Origin: CAWJLE01 sp963843645
GTDB lineage: Bacteria; Chloroflexota; Anaerolineae; DAOTYC01
NCBI GenBank assembly: GCA_963843645.1
Contig: CAWJLE010000005.1
Location: forward strand, 992,001-1,056,000
DNA length: 64,000 nt
Direction of reading: 5' to 3'
Shown: positions 20,059-28,688 of the stretch, piece after piece
Numbering within the stretch: the first letter of the stretch is position 1
Layout of the letters: each line of letters opens with the position of its first letter
Notes under the pieces: generated by a model
Database searches by the model: none
What the model saw: the letters and a program-made list of their open reading frames with translations, nothing else
Told to the model about the DNA's origin: nothing
Position numbers and translations under genes: made by a program

Positions 20059-22635
20059 ATGAGCGCAGCCCAAAGAAAGCCGCCGGCGTTGTTGACGAGT
20101 GCCATCATTTTCGTGGCCATCCTGGTAGGCCTGGCTCTGCTGGGCCGCGCAGCAGGCGTATTGCCCTGGCAGGCTGCCTCCGTCCGGCCGGAGGTCGTGC
20201 CGGGAACGGTTGGGGTGCACTTGATCGCCCCCGTCGCTGAGGCCAGCGGCGCCCCGGTTGAGGTTGCCAACGTGTCCTCAAGCGGCGATGCCTCTTCGGC
20301 CGTGGGAACTGGGGCCTCCACCGTCCCTCCTTCGTCCGTCGCCAACGCCGATGATCCGCTCTACGTGTGCGACCTCCACGACTATTATCTCGACCACCAG
20401 GAGTACTGCCGGATCTTCAGCCGGCCGGGCGAGTGGTGCGCGCGCTTCGGACCCAGCCCTGAAGGCAAGAGCTTCGATGATCTGGTGTATGACTACGACG
20501 TCACGGTTTTTGCCGCGACGCTGCAGGGCGTGGTGAACAAAGCCGGCCCACGCCTGTATCTCATCCACGACGGCGACCACGTTCAGGGTGGAAGCGTCGA
20601 CCGGTTCTGGCTCGACCGATTCCGCGACGGCACCAAGCCATACGGCTGGCTGGCGGGGCGTCCGGTGATAGAGATCTCGGGCATCGATGGTCTGCTGCAG
20701 ACCTTTGCGAAGGACGTGGCCGGTGCGGTGGTGTGGGACGGCCAGGTGCCGGCCACACTCAATGTGGCGACTACAATGGCGGGTGTGGAAAACCTCGTGG
20801 TCGTACGCGAGGGGAGCCGCATCCTGGACAACGTGACGGCCCAGATTCCGGTGCGCAGCTCCCTCGTGGGCAAGTTCACAGCCGGCGCCCAGACGATTCC
20901 GGACTCCACGACGCCATCGACAGGATCGGCCAAGGACGATGCCTACATCTGGGCAAAAGAGAAGTACCTGGACAGCGGGCAGACCGACCCGACGCTGTTG
21001 GCTTACTACGAAGATGGGTGGCCGGTCGTCCTGTACCAGCGGGATCAGATGACGCGCAAGGGCACGTACGCCTTCGAGCGCGATTACGCTGTGCAGAACC
21101 GGGCCTTCGTCTTCGACGTTTCTCCATTCGAGACCAAGGCGGGCTCTACTGCCCCTGAAATGCCAATCGACGATCCGAACCAGCCCGCGGGGGCGGATTT
21201 GCGAACGTTCAAGGCTATTTTGGAGTCAGCCCGGATCAAGGCAGGACGCTCCATGATCCGCGTTTGGGGATTCGTGCCGTGGTATCAGAAATACACCAAC
21301 GCATACGAATCGGGCGGCACCCACACAGACGTAGACTCTGAGTGGGAAAGCTCCTGGTTGTTATCGGCCCACGGTGCATTCCTCGAGGGCGGCGGCGGTG
21401 ACGTGAATGGGATCGCTCTCGCCAACATGTCGTTCCACGATCAGGCGCCTTTCCCGGAGCGCGTGCCACAGAATCCACCGCCGACGCGCGACCAGTTGAT
21501 TGCCCGCGGTTTCCTGACTCCCGAGGGCCAGGTGGTGGACAAGACGTACTTGATGTACTACGCGGGCGATTACGACCTGGCTCACAACGTCTATGGGCGG
21601 ACGAACGAGATCGACCGGTCGCTGCACGGCCCGGAGGATCAACGCGTGCCTCTCGCCTGGGGACTCAATCCGGCCCTCGTCGACGTGATGCCGGGGATCA
21701 TCAACTATATCATGACGGAGCGGTCTGACCAGGACTACTTCGTGGGACCGGACAGTGGGGCCGGGTACTTGAATCCGGGCGCGCTGCCCGATACGTTGGC
21801 TCCCAGTTGGGTGGCCTGGTCGTTGCAGTTCTATCGCCGGCTCGGCTACAGCATCCAGGGATGGGTGCTTAACGGTAAGGGGGGCAAGCTCTCGCCGAAG
21901 AAAGCCTCAGTCTTCCTGGACATGGGCGGCGATGGGATCAGCGTCTATCCACCTGACCTCGAGGGGAGTTGGCCGCGCCTGGATGGCCCCAACCACAACA
22001 TCCCGGTCGTCGCGATGGCCATTCCGGGCTTGCCCTGGACGGTAGACGAAGCGGTCCCGCTGATTCACAAGGCATTCGAGGATTACCGGGGCAACGGCCC
22101 GAAATTCATCATCGGGCGCCTGACGTGCTGTACGCGACAGGAATACTCTGAGCTGACACAGCGCATCCAGGCCGACCCTCAGAATGCGGAGGCGAACTAC
22201 GAAGTCGTCGATCCGTACACGTTCTTCTACTTGCTCAAGGTGTCGCTGGGCCAGCCTATCACTGATCGCGCAAGCTACATCGGTGATACCATTCCGGCCG
22301 AGGTGCTGGCAGGCTCTACGGTCGAAGTCGACGTCTCAATAAGGAACGATGGCTGGGAAACCTGGAGTGGTGACGGGAGTTATCTGCTGGGTCTTCAGTT
22401 CCAGGAGGGTCCAATTCCTCCCCGGTCGCTCCTATCCAGCAGGTCCCCGTATCCAATACGGGTAGTATTGCCCCAGGCGATTGCGCCCGGACAGGCCGTG
22501 ACGCTGCGCTTCAATCTGGCAATGCCGGCGCAGCCCGGTCATTACACGTTGCAGTACGACATGATCGCTCCCGGCGGTGCTCCGTTTGAAGCGGAGAACG
22601 ATCTGCCATGGCAGAAAGTGCTGGTGGTGCGTTAG
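20059..22635 (+). CDS. GxGYxYP-type exported protein, putative glycoside hydrolase-like
   Basis: An 858-residue protein with one N-terminal membrane helix (ALLTSAIIFVAILVGLALLG) and the rest outside the membrane. Residues 150-180 carry TVFAATLQGVVNKAGPRLYL, the start of the N-terminal GxGYxYP domain. The name-giving motif appears as SGAGYLNPG, so the last aromatic-Pro part is altered from YxYP to YLNP. The C-terminal 120 residues form an Ig-like domain (STVEVDVSIRNDGWETWSGD) ending in LPWQKVLVV. The family is predicted to act on polysaccharides but lacks a proven activity. It has its own promoter and a clean frame; the Crp-type regulator follows 23 bp downstream. Confidence 0.78.
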   Translation: MSAAQRKPPALLTSAIIFVAILVGLALLGRAAGVLPWQAASVRPEVVPGTVGVHLIAPVAEASGAPVEVANVSSSGDASSAVGTGASTVPPSSVANADDPLYVCDLHDYYLDHQEYCRIFSRPGEWCARFGPSPEGKSFDDLVYDYDVTVFAATLQGVVNKAGPRLYLIHDGDHVQGGSVDRFWLDRFRDGTKPYGWLAGRPVIEISGIDGLLQTFAKDVAGAVVWDGQVPATLNVATTMAGVENLVVVREGSRILDNVTAQIPVRSSLVGKFTAGAQTIPDSTTPSTGSAKDDAYIWAKEKYLDSGQTDPTLLAYYEDGWPVVLYQRDQMTRKGTYAFERDYAVQNRAFVFDVSPFETKAGSTAPEMPIDDPNQPAGADLRTFKAILESARIKAGRSMIRVWGFVPWYQKYTNAYESGGTHTDVDSEWESSWLLSAHGAFLEGGGGDVNGIALANMSFHDQAPFPERVPQNPPPTRDQLIARGFLTPEGQVVDKTYLMYYAGDYDLAHNVYGRTNEIDRSLHGPEDQRVPLAWGLNPALVDVMPGIINYIMTERSDQDYFVGPDSGAGYLNPGALPDTLAPSWVAWSLQFYRRLGYSIQGWVLNGKGGKLSPKKASVFLDMGGDGISVYPPDLEGSWPRLDGPNHNIPVVAMAIPGLPWTVDEAVPLIHKAFEDYRGNGPKFIIGRLTCCTRQEYSELTQRIQADPQNAEANYEVVDPYTFFYLLKVSLGQPITDRASYIGDTIPAEVLAGSTVEVDVSIRNDGWETWSGDGSYLLGLQFQEGPIPPRSLLSSRSPYPIRVVLPQAIAPGQAVTLRFNLAMPAQPGHYTLQYDMIAPGGAPFEAENDLPWQKVLVVR

Positions 22636-22658
22636 CAGCAGATAAGGCAGGATTCAAA

Positions 22659-23366
22659 ATGGGAACGCCAGTTTCAGATGCAGTCCAACACTCCGATATC
22701 GACGCAGCCGACTCGTGCCTTCTTTCGGTCAGCGACGTCTTCGTCGACCTGACAGCGCAACAGATGGAAGAGATAGAGCGCGCCATCAGCGTGAAAGAGG
22801 TCGAGAAGGGCCGGATTATCTACATGCCCGAGGATTCCGGCGAGGTGCTGTTTATCTTGAAGAGAGGGCGCGTCCAGCTTTATCGACTATCCGCCGATGG
22901 GCGCAAGCTGGTGCTTTCGATCCTGGGGCCGGGCACGATCTTCGGCGAGATGTCACTCGTCGGGCAAGGGATGCATCAAACCTTTGCCGAAGCGGTCGAG
23001 GACAGCGTCGTGTGCGTCATGGGGCGTGAAGACGTGGAGCGGCTCATCCTGAGCAAGCCGCAGGTCGCCCTGAGACTGGTGGCGGTGATCGGCGAGCGCC
23101 TGACCGAGGCTGAGTCTCGGCTAAAGGACATCGCCTTCAAAAGCGTTCCCGCTCGCGTGGCGTCTCTCCTGCTGCGGTTGGCCGGGGAGAACAGCAACCA
23201 GGTGGAGGGGTTCACCCACCAGGAGCTGTCCGAGATCATCGGCACTTATCGCGAGACGACGACTCAGACGTTGAACGACTTCCGCAACCGGGGCTACATC
23301 GTCATCGGCAGAAAGCACATCGAGATTCTGAACGCGGATGCACTGAAGCAAATCGCCGAGAGTTGA
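22659..23366 (+). CDS. Crp/Fnr-family transcriptional regulator
   Basis: A 235-residue regulator from ATG 22659; a start at 22608 would overlap the preceding gene and lacks a better ribosome site. Residues 30-140 are the cyclic-nucleotide-type beta barrel (GRIIYMPEDSGEVLFILKRG and GPGTIFGEMSLVGQ), then the dimer helix and a winged HTH (TLNDFRNRGYIVIGRKHIEI with the recognition region TYRETTTQTL). There are no N-terminal Fe-S cysteines as in Fnr. The residue pattern after GEMSLV does not match a standard cAMP site, so the effector is unknown. It may control the GxGYxYP gene upstream. Confidence 0.85.
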   Translation: MGTPVSDAVQHSDIDAADSCLLSVSDVFVDLTAQQMEEIERAISVKEVEKGRIIYMPEDSGEVLFILKRGRVQLYRLSADGRKLVLSILGPGTIFGEMSLVGQGMHQTFAEAVEDSVVCVMGREDVERLILSKPQVALRLVAVIGERLTEAESRLKDIAFKSVPARVASLLLRLAGENSNQVEGFTHQELSEIIGTYRETTTQTLNDFRNRGYIVIGRKHIEILNADALKQIAES

Positions 23367-23385
23367 GTTTCTGGCGCAATCTCAG

Positions 23386-23805
23386 TCACAGCAGCCGTGC
23401 AACTTTCTGTATCCACGGGGCGCGGCGACCCGGCCAGTTGGCCAGCTTCACCATCAGCACCTGGTCTATCCCCCAGTTCTGCCCGGAACGCGTCACAACC
23501 AGCAACATGTGGATAATGACCAATAGTACGTACGGCCACAGCGCCTCGCCGTTTGGCACTGCGTACAGGACGGCGTGCACTGCGGCGAGAGCTATGCCCG
23601 CGAGCGCGCCTATCTTGGTGAAAAGGCCCAGCAATAGGGACGCGCCGCAGCCGGCGGTCAGCAGCCATAGCCACGGGGTGGGCAAAGTCGGCTCAAGCTG
23701 GCTCAGCCAGAAGAGGCCGATGAGGATGCGGGTGAGACCCAAAGGAAAACCGGGTGCGGTACGCCGATAGCCTTCGCTCCAAAACTCTCTCAAGAAACGC
23801 GACAT
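23386..23805 (-). CDS. DoxX-like integral membrane protein
   Basis: 139 residues with four hydrophobic segments (starting GLTRILIGLFWLSQLEPT, then LWLLTAGCGASLLLGLFTKI, GALAGIALAAVHAVLYAV and WPYVLLVIIHMLLVV). The pattern and the Gly-rich second helix fit the DoxX/DoxD quinol-oxidase-related family, whose members are often linked to redox stress. It is convergent with the Crp-type gene and lies downstream of selD on the same strand. The assignment rests on topology and short motifs only. Confidence 0.65.
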   Translation of the reverse strand: MSRFLREFWSEGYRRTAPGFPLGLTRILIGLFWLSQLEPTLPTPWLWLLTAGCGASLLLGLFTKIGALAGIALAAVHAVLYAVPNGEALWPYVLLVIIHMLLVVTRSGQNWGIDQVLMVKLANWPGRRAPWIQKVARLL

Positions 23806-23897
23806 AAAGTGCTCGCTCTTCAGGTCTGTCTGTGGCGCCGGGTGGCGCCGGAACCCGCTTCAACGATGGATGTGCACGTTCTTGTGTCTCAATTTCC

Positions 23898-24950
23898 TCA
23901 GGTGACCAACAAGCCCGCTCCCGGAGTGATCGCGCCAACCACCCAAGCATCCTGACCCTGCGCCGAACAATCGGCCAGCAGGCCATCGATTTTCTCTGGC
24001 GGAACACACAGCAGCAGTCCGCCGGACGTCTCCGGGGTCAACAGGAGCAGCTGCATGTGGAGCGGAACCTCCGGCGAAAACTCGATCAGGTGAGCGAAGT
24101 AATTCCGATTGTTGTGGGTGCCGCCGGGGAATACGTCCCTTTCACCGTACTGAACAGCGCCGTCCAGGAAAGGCGCTTCTTCGGAGCGGAGCACGACGCG
24201 GACGCCGGACTGTCCCCCGATTTCCAACGCATTGCCGATGAGGCTGAAGCCCGTAACGTCCGTCGCGGTCCGGATACTGTGACGCTGTGCAATTTGAGCT
24301 GCTCGGCGGCTGAGCTGCAGCATGCTCTGGATCGCGCCGGCCACGTGCTCCGGCGCGGCCACCTGGCGTTTCAGCGCGGTCGTAATCACGCCGGTGCCCA
24401 GCCGCTTCGTGAGAACCACCCGGTCCCCGACCTGAGCCTGGCTCTTGGTCATGAGGCGGTCAGGATGGACCATGCCGATCACTGCCATCCCAAATTTCGG
24501 CTCGTCATCATTGATGGTGTGCCCGCCGGCCACGACGCCGCCGGCCTCAGCGACTTTCGCTGCGCCTCCGCGCAAGATTTCGGACAACATCGGACGTGGC
24601 AGGCAGTCCGCGAAGGCTGCGACGTTGAGCGCCAGCAGCACTTCGCCGCCCATCGCGTAGACGTCGCTCATGGCGTTGGCGGCTGCAATCGCCCCATACG
24701 TGAAAGGATCGTCCACGATGGGGGTGAAGAAATCAGTCGTAAAGATGAGCGCCTGCTCGTCATTCAGACGGTACACGGCTGCATCGTCCGCCTCCCGGAG
24801 GCCGACGAGCAGGTTGGGAAAGTCTTCTGCTTTGAACAAGCCGTTGAGTGGACGCAGAACCTGCGCCAGGTCACTGGGACCGAGCTTGCCCGCTCAGCCG
24901 GCCGCCTTGGCCAACGAGGTCAGGCGGATTTCCTCCGATGACGTATCCAT
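23898..24950 (-). CDS. selD: Selenide, water dikinase (selenophosphate synthetase) with selenocysteine at residue 19
   Basis: Makes selenophosphate, the selenium donor for Sec-tRNA, from selenide and ATP. Read from ATG 24950, the frame runs MDTSSEEIRLTSLAKAAG, then TGA (24894-24896), then AGKLGPSDLAQVLRPL, and continues unbroken to 23898 (350 residues). The TGA falls exactly at the catalytic Cys17 position of E. coli SelD, with the catalytic Lys three residues later (K22), so it encodes selenocysteine. Other signatures: FTTDFFTPIVDDPFTYGAIA, NAMSDVYAMGG, GGHTINDDEPKFG and DVTGFSLIGNALE. A frame starting at TTG 24839 would lack the active site. A SECIS-like hairpin follows the TGA, and selC lies in the same window. 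Confidence 0.93.
24847..24875 (-). promoter_or_regulatory. SECIS-like hairpin in the selD message
   Basis: In the mRNA, AGUG (+19 after UGA) pairs with CACU (ending +47), a 5' bulge ACCU follows, and GGCGCAG pairs with CUGCGUC around a GUU loop. The apical sequence GCAGGUUCUGC is almost that of E. coli fdhF (GCAGGUCUGC), the SelB recognition loop. The loop starts about 33 bases after the UGA, within the range known for bacterial SECIS elements. Confidence 0.65.
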
Positions 24951-24990
24951 TCCGTATCTTCCACTGCCTTTCGAGAGTTCGAAGCTTCAA

Positions 24991-25046
24991 AGACTTCCGA
25001 CACCGCACCGTTGCCGTTGCGGTGAGTCTCTGAGACTTCGGAGGTC
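24991..25046. repeat. Inverted copies of the ACTTCCGA repeat
   Basis: AGACTTCCGA (24991-25000) and the opposed AGACTTCGGAGGTC (25033-25046) lie between selD and rpiA. These are members of the family seen at 6445, 9882 and 25871. Confidence 0.5.
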
Positions 25047-25057
25047 GCCACGTGAGT

Positions 25058-25762
25058 TCAATCTATCCGGCGAACGGTACCATCTTCGGGCGAGCCGACC
25101 AAAATGATGTTGGCCACTCCGGAGAAGATTCCGTTCTCCAAGACGCCCGGAATATTGTTCAACGCAGCTTCGAGCGCCGCCGGGTCTGGGATTTCCCTGA
25201 AAGTGACGTCGACCACCAAATTACCCTGATCGGTGATGACCGGACCATCCTTCTTCACCGCCATGCGAATCACCGGCGTGCCTCCCATCGCCGTCAGCCG
25301 TCGCAGAACGGGTGCGATGGCCAGCGGGAGTACCTCGACCGGTACGGGGAACGATTCGCCCAAGTGCTGGACCAGCTTAGACTGGTCGATGACCACCACG
25401 AACACTTTCGCCAGCGAATCGATGACCTTCTCGCGGGTGTGCGCCCCGCCGCCGCCCTTGATGAGGTTTTTCTGCGGGTCGACTTCGTCGGCGCCGTCGA
25501 TCGCGATGTCGATGTGATCGACGTCGTCCAGGGTCGTGAGGGGGACCCCATACTGCCGGGCCAGCATCGCCGCCTGGTATGAGGTGGGAATGCCCCTTAT
25601 TGACAGGCCTTCCTGCCGGATGCGGCGTCCCAGTTCTTCAATGACGAACGCGGCAGTCGAGCCGGTGCCCAACGCCACGATAGAGCCGTCCTCGACCAGT
25701 GCAGCGGCTTGGAGCCCGACGCGCTGTTTGGCGAGGGTCTTCTTGTCGGTGATATCGGCCAT
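25058..25762 (-). CDS. rpiA: Ribose-5-phosphate isomerase A
   Basis: A 234-residue enzyme of the pentose phosphate pathway that interconverts ribose-5-P and ribulose-5-P. Family motifs are all present: VALGTGSTAAFVIEELG (phosphate loop), DIAIDGADEVDPQKNLIKGG with the catalytic Asp/Glu region, GGGAHTREKV, and the conserved Lys in MAVKKDGPVITDQGN. The length is normal and the frame clean. It may serve both nucleotide synthesis and catabolism of sugars entering through the nearby CUT2 systems. It is flanked by palindromic repeats and separated from selD by about 100 bp. Confidence 0.95.
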   Translation of the reverse strand: MADITDKKTLAKQRVGLQAAALVEDGSIVALGTGSTAAFVIEELGRRIRQEGLSIRGIPTSYQAAMLARQYGVPLTTLDDVDHIDIAIDGADEVDPQKNLIKGGGGAHTREKVIDSLAKVFVVVIDQSKLVQHLGESFPVPVEVLPLAIAPVLRRLTAMGGTPVIRMAVKKDGPVITDQGNLVVDVTFREIPDPAALEAALNNIPGVLENGIFSGVANIILVGSPEDGTVRRID

Positions 25763-25870
25763 GAGTGTAAGAGCCTCCAGAGTGAAGATTCGGATAGTGC
25801 GTGAAGCGATCGAGCAGGGTTATTGTACCCGGCTTGGCGGAACTGTCAACCGCAAACGGGCCACGAATAA

Positions 25871-25903
25871 GACTTCCGAAGTTTCGAAAAACTCCGGAAG
25901 TCT
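25871..25903. repeat. Hairpin copy of the ACTTCCGAAGT repeat
   Basis: GACTTCCGAAGTTT is opposed by AAACTCCGGAAGTC, an almost perfect hairpin with a short TCGA loop, located between rpiA and the discoidin-domain gene. It could end transcription of the latter. Confidence 0.65.
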
Positions 25904-25936
25904 GTCGAATGGCCTACAGGGGCTCGAACTGCGCGA

Positions 25937-26797
25937 CTAATGCGCCGGTGTGCCGAAGGCTTCGATGGCGACCGCTCCGGCGTCGCCGCCGCTGGTCTCG
26001 ACCGTGCTAAAGCGCAGGGTGTGGGCGGTGAGCTGCACTCTGAAGTAGTAGATGCGATCCCCGCCGGGCAATCGGAAGGGCCCGGCAGTCTCGCCCTGAT
26101 CGGTCGTCACGGTGAAGCCGGTGACCTGGCCGCTTCCGTCCGATGTTTTGCGGGAGCGAAAGCCGACAGCGTTGATGTTGTATTCTCGCGCCAGGCCGAT
26201 CTCTATCCAGGCGTGATTGCCGTCGCCGTCCGAGGCCCACTCGGTGTCGTCCAGCCCATCGATGGCCTTGAGCGCCCCGAATTCGCTGGAGTTGTCGCCG
26301 TCATTCAGGTTGCTCGAGACACCCACGACGTGAGCGCCGGCGGCAAGCGAGGCGACGTTTTCCTCTTTCGGCCGCTCAGTAAAGGCGCCGTCTCCGGCCG
26401 CCGGCGTGGCCGTGGAGTCGAGACTGCCGGGTTCGCTCATCTGGCTCTTCTCGTGCGCGACCCATTGGCCGTGAAGGTACCCCGGCCCAGACCTCATGAG
26501 TCTCGACCTCACGTTCGGAGCAGAACCTGACATCCCTCCGGATACATCGACGACTGAGCTGTACCGGGTCGTAATGTAGGTATTTTGGCGAGCAGTTACG
26601 GCCATGGGGAACTTGAGGCGAGCGACGAAGGAGTTGTTGTTGGAGGACTCGAGGATTTGGGGTGCTGGAAACCTGCCCGGCGTTTTGACCAGGAGCGCAG
26701 GCGCCGCTCCCGGAGGAGGTGATTCAGCTCCGACCTGGCTGACTGGCGCTATCAGCGCCAGAAGCAGTACCAGCGCGATGGGTATCAGATGCTTCAT
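25937..26797 (-). CDS. Secreted discoidin (F5/8 type C)-like domain protein
   Basis: A 286-residue exported protein starting at ATG 26797 with a GGGAGGT site. Residues 1-25 are a signal peptide (KHLIPIALVLLLALIAPVSQ). The middle is low in motifs. Residues 150-286 resemble a discoidin/F5-8C or NPCBM-like carbohydrate-binding fold: VVGVSSNLNDGDNSSEFGAL, KAIDGLDDTEWASDGDGNHA, WIEIGLAREYNINAVGFRSR and the closing VAIEAFGTPAH. It probably binds glycans at the cell surface; no catalytic domain is seen. The promoter at 26894-26922 is close to consensus. Confidence 0.8.
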   Translation of the reverse strand: MKHLIPIALVLLLALIAPVSQVGAESPPPGAAPALLVKTPGRFPAPQILESSNNNSFVARLKFPMAVTARQNTYITTRYSSVVDVSGGMSGSAPNVRSRLMRSGPGYLHGQWVAHEKSQMSEPGSLDSTATPAAGDGAFTERPKEENVASLAAGAHVVGVSSNLNDGDNSSEFGALKAIDGLDDTEWASDGDGNHAWIEIGLAREYNINAVGFRSRKTSDGSGQVTGFTVTTDQGETAGPFRLPGGDRIYYFRVQLTAHTLRFSTVETSGGDAGAVAIEAFGTPAH

Positions 26798-26893
26798 GAG
26801 TCTAACCTCCCGCCCCGTCGCCTGCCGTGGATCTGCGAGGCGGGGCGTGACGAAACGAACCTCCTGCACAAACCATCCATAATTGTTACTTTA

Positions 26894-26922
26894 TTTATAC
26901 TCCAGGCGGGGCGGTTTGTCAA
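26894..26922 (-). promoter_or_regulatory. Promoter of the discoidin-domain gene
   Basis: Minus strand -35 TTGACA (26917-26922), 17-bp spacer, -10 TATAAA (26894-26899), about 95 bp from the start codon. Confidence 0.75.
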
Positions 26923-27096
26923 GAGGAAATAAGTCCCAGGGCGAAGGAGTTTCGTAATTGCGAAAAAACTTGTTGTGGCCTTGGGGATATGCGTTCGTGG
27001 ACTTGCGCTGCGCTGCAACCTGGCCTAGAATCCGTCCGGCATGCCACCGGGCGGGGCTGGCGCCGGCCCTATAGCAAGGCAAGAAAGGTGATCGAG

Positions 27097-28464
27097 ATGC
27101 GAGAATTTGATATGATCGTTATCGGGACTGGTTCGGGATTGGACGTCGCCAATGCGGCGGCTGCCGAGATGCAGGTTGCCATCGTAGAGAAAGGTGCACT
27201 TGGCGGAACTTGCCTGAACCGAGGCTGCATCCCGTCCAAGATTCTGATTCACAGCGCCGACGTGGCGATGGCCATCCACACCGCGGCCCGCTTTGGGCTC
27301 GAGGTGTCTGACATGAAGGTCGACTTTGAGCGTATCGTGGCGCACGCCAACGATACCGTGGATGCCGATTCTCGCGGCATCGAACACGCGTTGAGCCACC
27401 AGGTCGAGAACCCGGTGTTGATCAAGGGAGAGGGGCGCTTCATCGGCCCGAAGACGCTGCGCATCGGGCAGCAGGAGATCCGCGCTAACATGATTCTCAT
27501 CGCGGCGGGCGGCCGCCCACGCGTGCCGGACATCCCCGGTCTGGCCGGATCCGGCTTCATCACCAGCGATGAGGCATTGCGCCTGCGCCGGCTGCCAAAA
27601 CGGCTGATCATTCTGGGCGGAGGTTACATCGCCGCTGAGCTTGGCCACTTCTTCGGCGCCCTGGGCAGCCAGGTGACAGTGATCTGCCGCCGGCCGACCC
27701 TGCTCGCCCGCGAAGATCGGGCCGTTGCCGAGCGCTTCACCGAAGTCTTCGGCCGGTTCCACACCGTCCTGACCCGGACGACAGTAACCGAAGTACGCCG
27801 AAACGGCGAACTGATCGAGGTGACAACCGAGAACGTCGAGACAGGCGAGCAGACGACCCTGAGCGCAGACGAGTTGTTGGTGGCGACCGGACGCACGCCG
27901 AACACCGATCTGCTCGACCTGGAGGCGACCGGCGTGCACACCAACGAGCAGGGCTACGTCGTCGTCAACGAGTACATGGAAACGAACGTCAAGGGGATTT
28001 ATGCCCTGGGCGATATCGTCGGGCGGTACCTGTACAAACACAATGCCAATCAGGAGGCGCAGTACGTCTACTGGAACATGGTCGTAGGCAAGCGAGTGCC
28101 CATGGATTACACGGTGATGCCGCACGCAGTGTTCAGCTACCCGCAAGTGGCAGGCGTTGGCCTGACCGAAGAGGAATGCCAGGCCCGGGGGCTCAAGTAC
28201 GCGGTTGGGATCTGCGAGTTCAGCACGACCGGGATGGGCCTGGCGCTGCAGGACGAGGACAGCTTCGCGAAGCTCATCGTTCAGCGGTCGGACGGCAAGA
28301 TCCTGGGCGGTCACGTCGTCGGGCCCGAGGCCTCCATCCTGATTCACGAAGTGATCGTGGCGATGAAAAGTGGGAAGGGCACGATCTCCAACATTCTGAA
28401 CGCGGTCCACGTCCATCCGGCGCTGTCGGAGGTCATTTCAAGGGCGGCTTCCAGCATCAGGTGA
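27097..28464 (+). CDS. Pyridine nucleotide-disulfide oxidoreductase (dihydrolipoyl dehydrogenase/mycothione reductase-like)
   Basis: A 455-residue flavoprotein. The FAD motif is IVIGTGSGLDVANAAAAEM, where GTGSGLD replaces the usual GxGxxG. Redox-active disulfide: GGTCLNRGCIPSK. NAD motif: LIILGGGYIAAELGHFFGAL. The second FAD site is IYALGDIVGRY and the C-terminal His-Glu pair is in HVHPALSEV, which completes the active site in the dimer. No E1/E2 genes lie nearby, so a thiol-disulfide or mycothione-type reductase is as likely as a lipoamide dehydrogenase. The start at 27097 has GAAAGGTGAT upstream. The closeness of selC may be chance. Confidence 0.85.
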   Translation: MREFDMIVIGTGSGLDVANAAAAEMQVAIVEKGALGGTCLNRGCIPSKILIHSADVAMAIHTAARFGLEVSDMKVDFERIVAHANDTVDADSRGIEHALSHQVENPVLIKGEGRFIGPKTLRIGQQEIRANMILIAAGGRPRVPDIPGLAGSGFITSDEALRLRRLPKRLIILGGGYIAAELGHFFGALGSQVTVICRRPTLLAREDRAVAERFTEVFGRFHTVLTRTTVTEVRRNGELIEVTTENVETGEQTTLSADELLVATGRTPNTDLLDLEATGVHTNEQGYVVVNEYMETNVKGIYALGDIVGRYLYKHNANQEAQYVYWNMVVGKRVPMDYTVMPHAVFSYPQVAGVGLTEEECQARGLKYAVGICEFSTTGMGLALQDEDSFAKLIVQRSDGKILGGHVVGPEASILIHEVIVAMKSGKGTISNILNAVHVHPALSEVISRAASSIR

Positions 28465-28586
28465 AAGTCCGAGCGGTAGCGGGCGCGGGCCTGGTCGACG
28501 GGGAAATCCTGCGTGGTTGCCGCCCGAGGGCACCGGGCAGCGATTTGTCTTGCAGGGGCAACCCTGTGCAATTGCCCGGCATCAGG

Positions 28587-28682
28587 CGGGGATGGATGGG
28601 AGTCGAACCCACCAAGGCTGCCTCAGCAGCACCCCTCAACGGTTTTGAAGACCGCGCGCAGCACCAGCCACGACCCATCCCC
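28587..28682 (-). tRNA. selC: Selenocysteine tRNA (anticodon UCA)
   Basis: The 96-base minus-strand sequence folds as tRNA-Sec. An 8-bp acceptor stem GGGGATGG pairs with CCATCCCC (28588-28595) and is followed by discriminator G. The 6-bp D stem is CGTGGC/GCTGCG with a 4-base loop. The anticodon loop CTTCAAA carries TCA at 28646-28648. There is a long variable arm (TGCTGC/GCAGC) and a 5-bp T stem with loop TTCGACT, identical to E. coli tRNA-Sec. The genome gives CCT after the discriminator, so the CCA end is added enzymatically. The 8-bp acceptor, 6-bp D stem and UCA anticodon exclude Ser and suppressor tRNAs. Confidence 0.95.
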
Positions 28683-28688
28683 GCGACT

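Noticed and set aside
23898..24839. Shorter selD from TTG 24839
   Set aside because: It would drop the glycine-rich active-site loop with the catalytic residue and Lys, and the upstream frame matches SelD without a gap apart from the TGA.
27025..28416. 463-residue open frame on the minus strand
   Set aside because: Antisense to the disulfide oxidoreductase, which has all its cofactor motifs; no motifs in the mirror frame.
28587..28682. Serine tRNA or opal suppressor
   Set aside because: The 8-bp acceptor, 6-bp D stem and T loop identical to E. coli tRNA-Sec fit only the selenocysteine tRNA.
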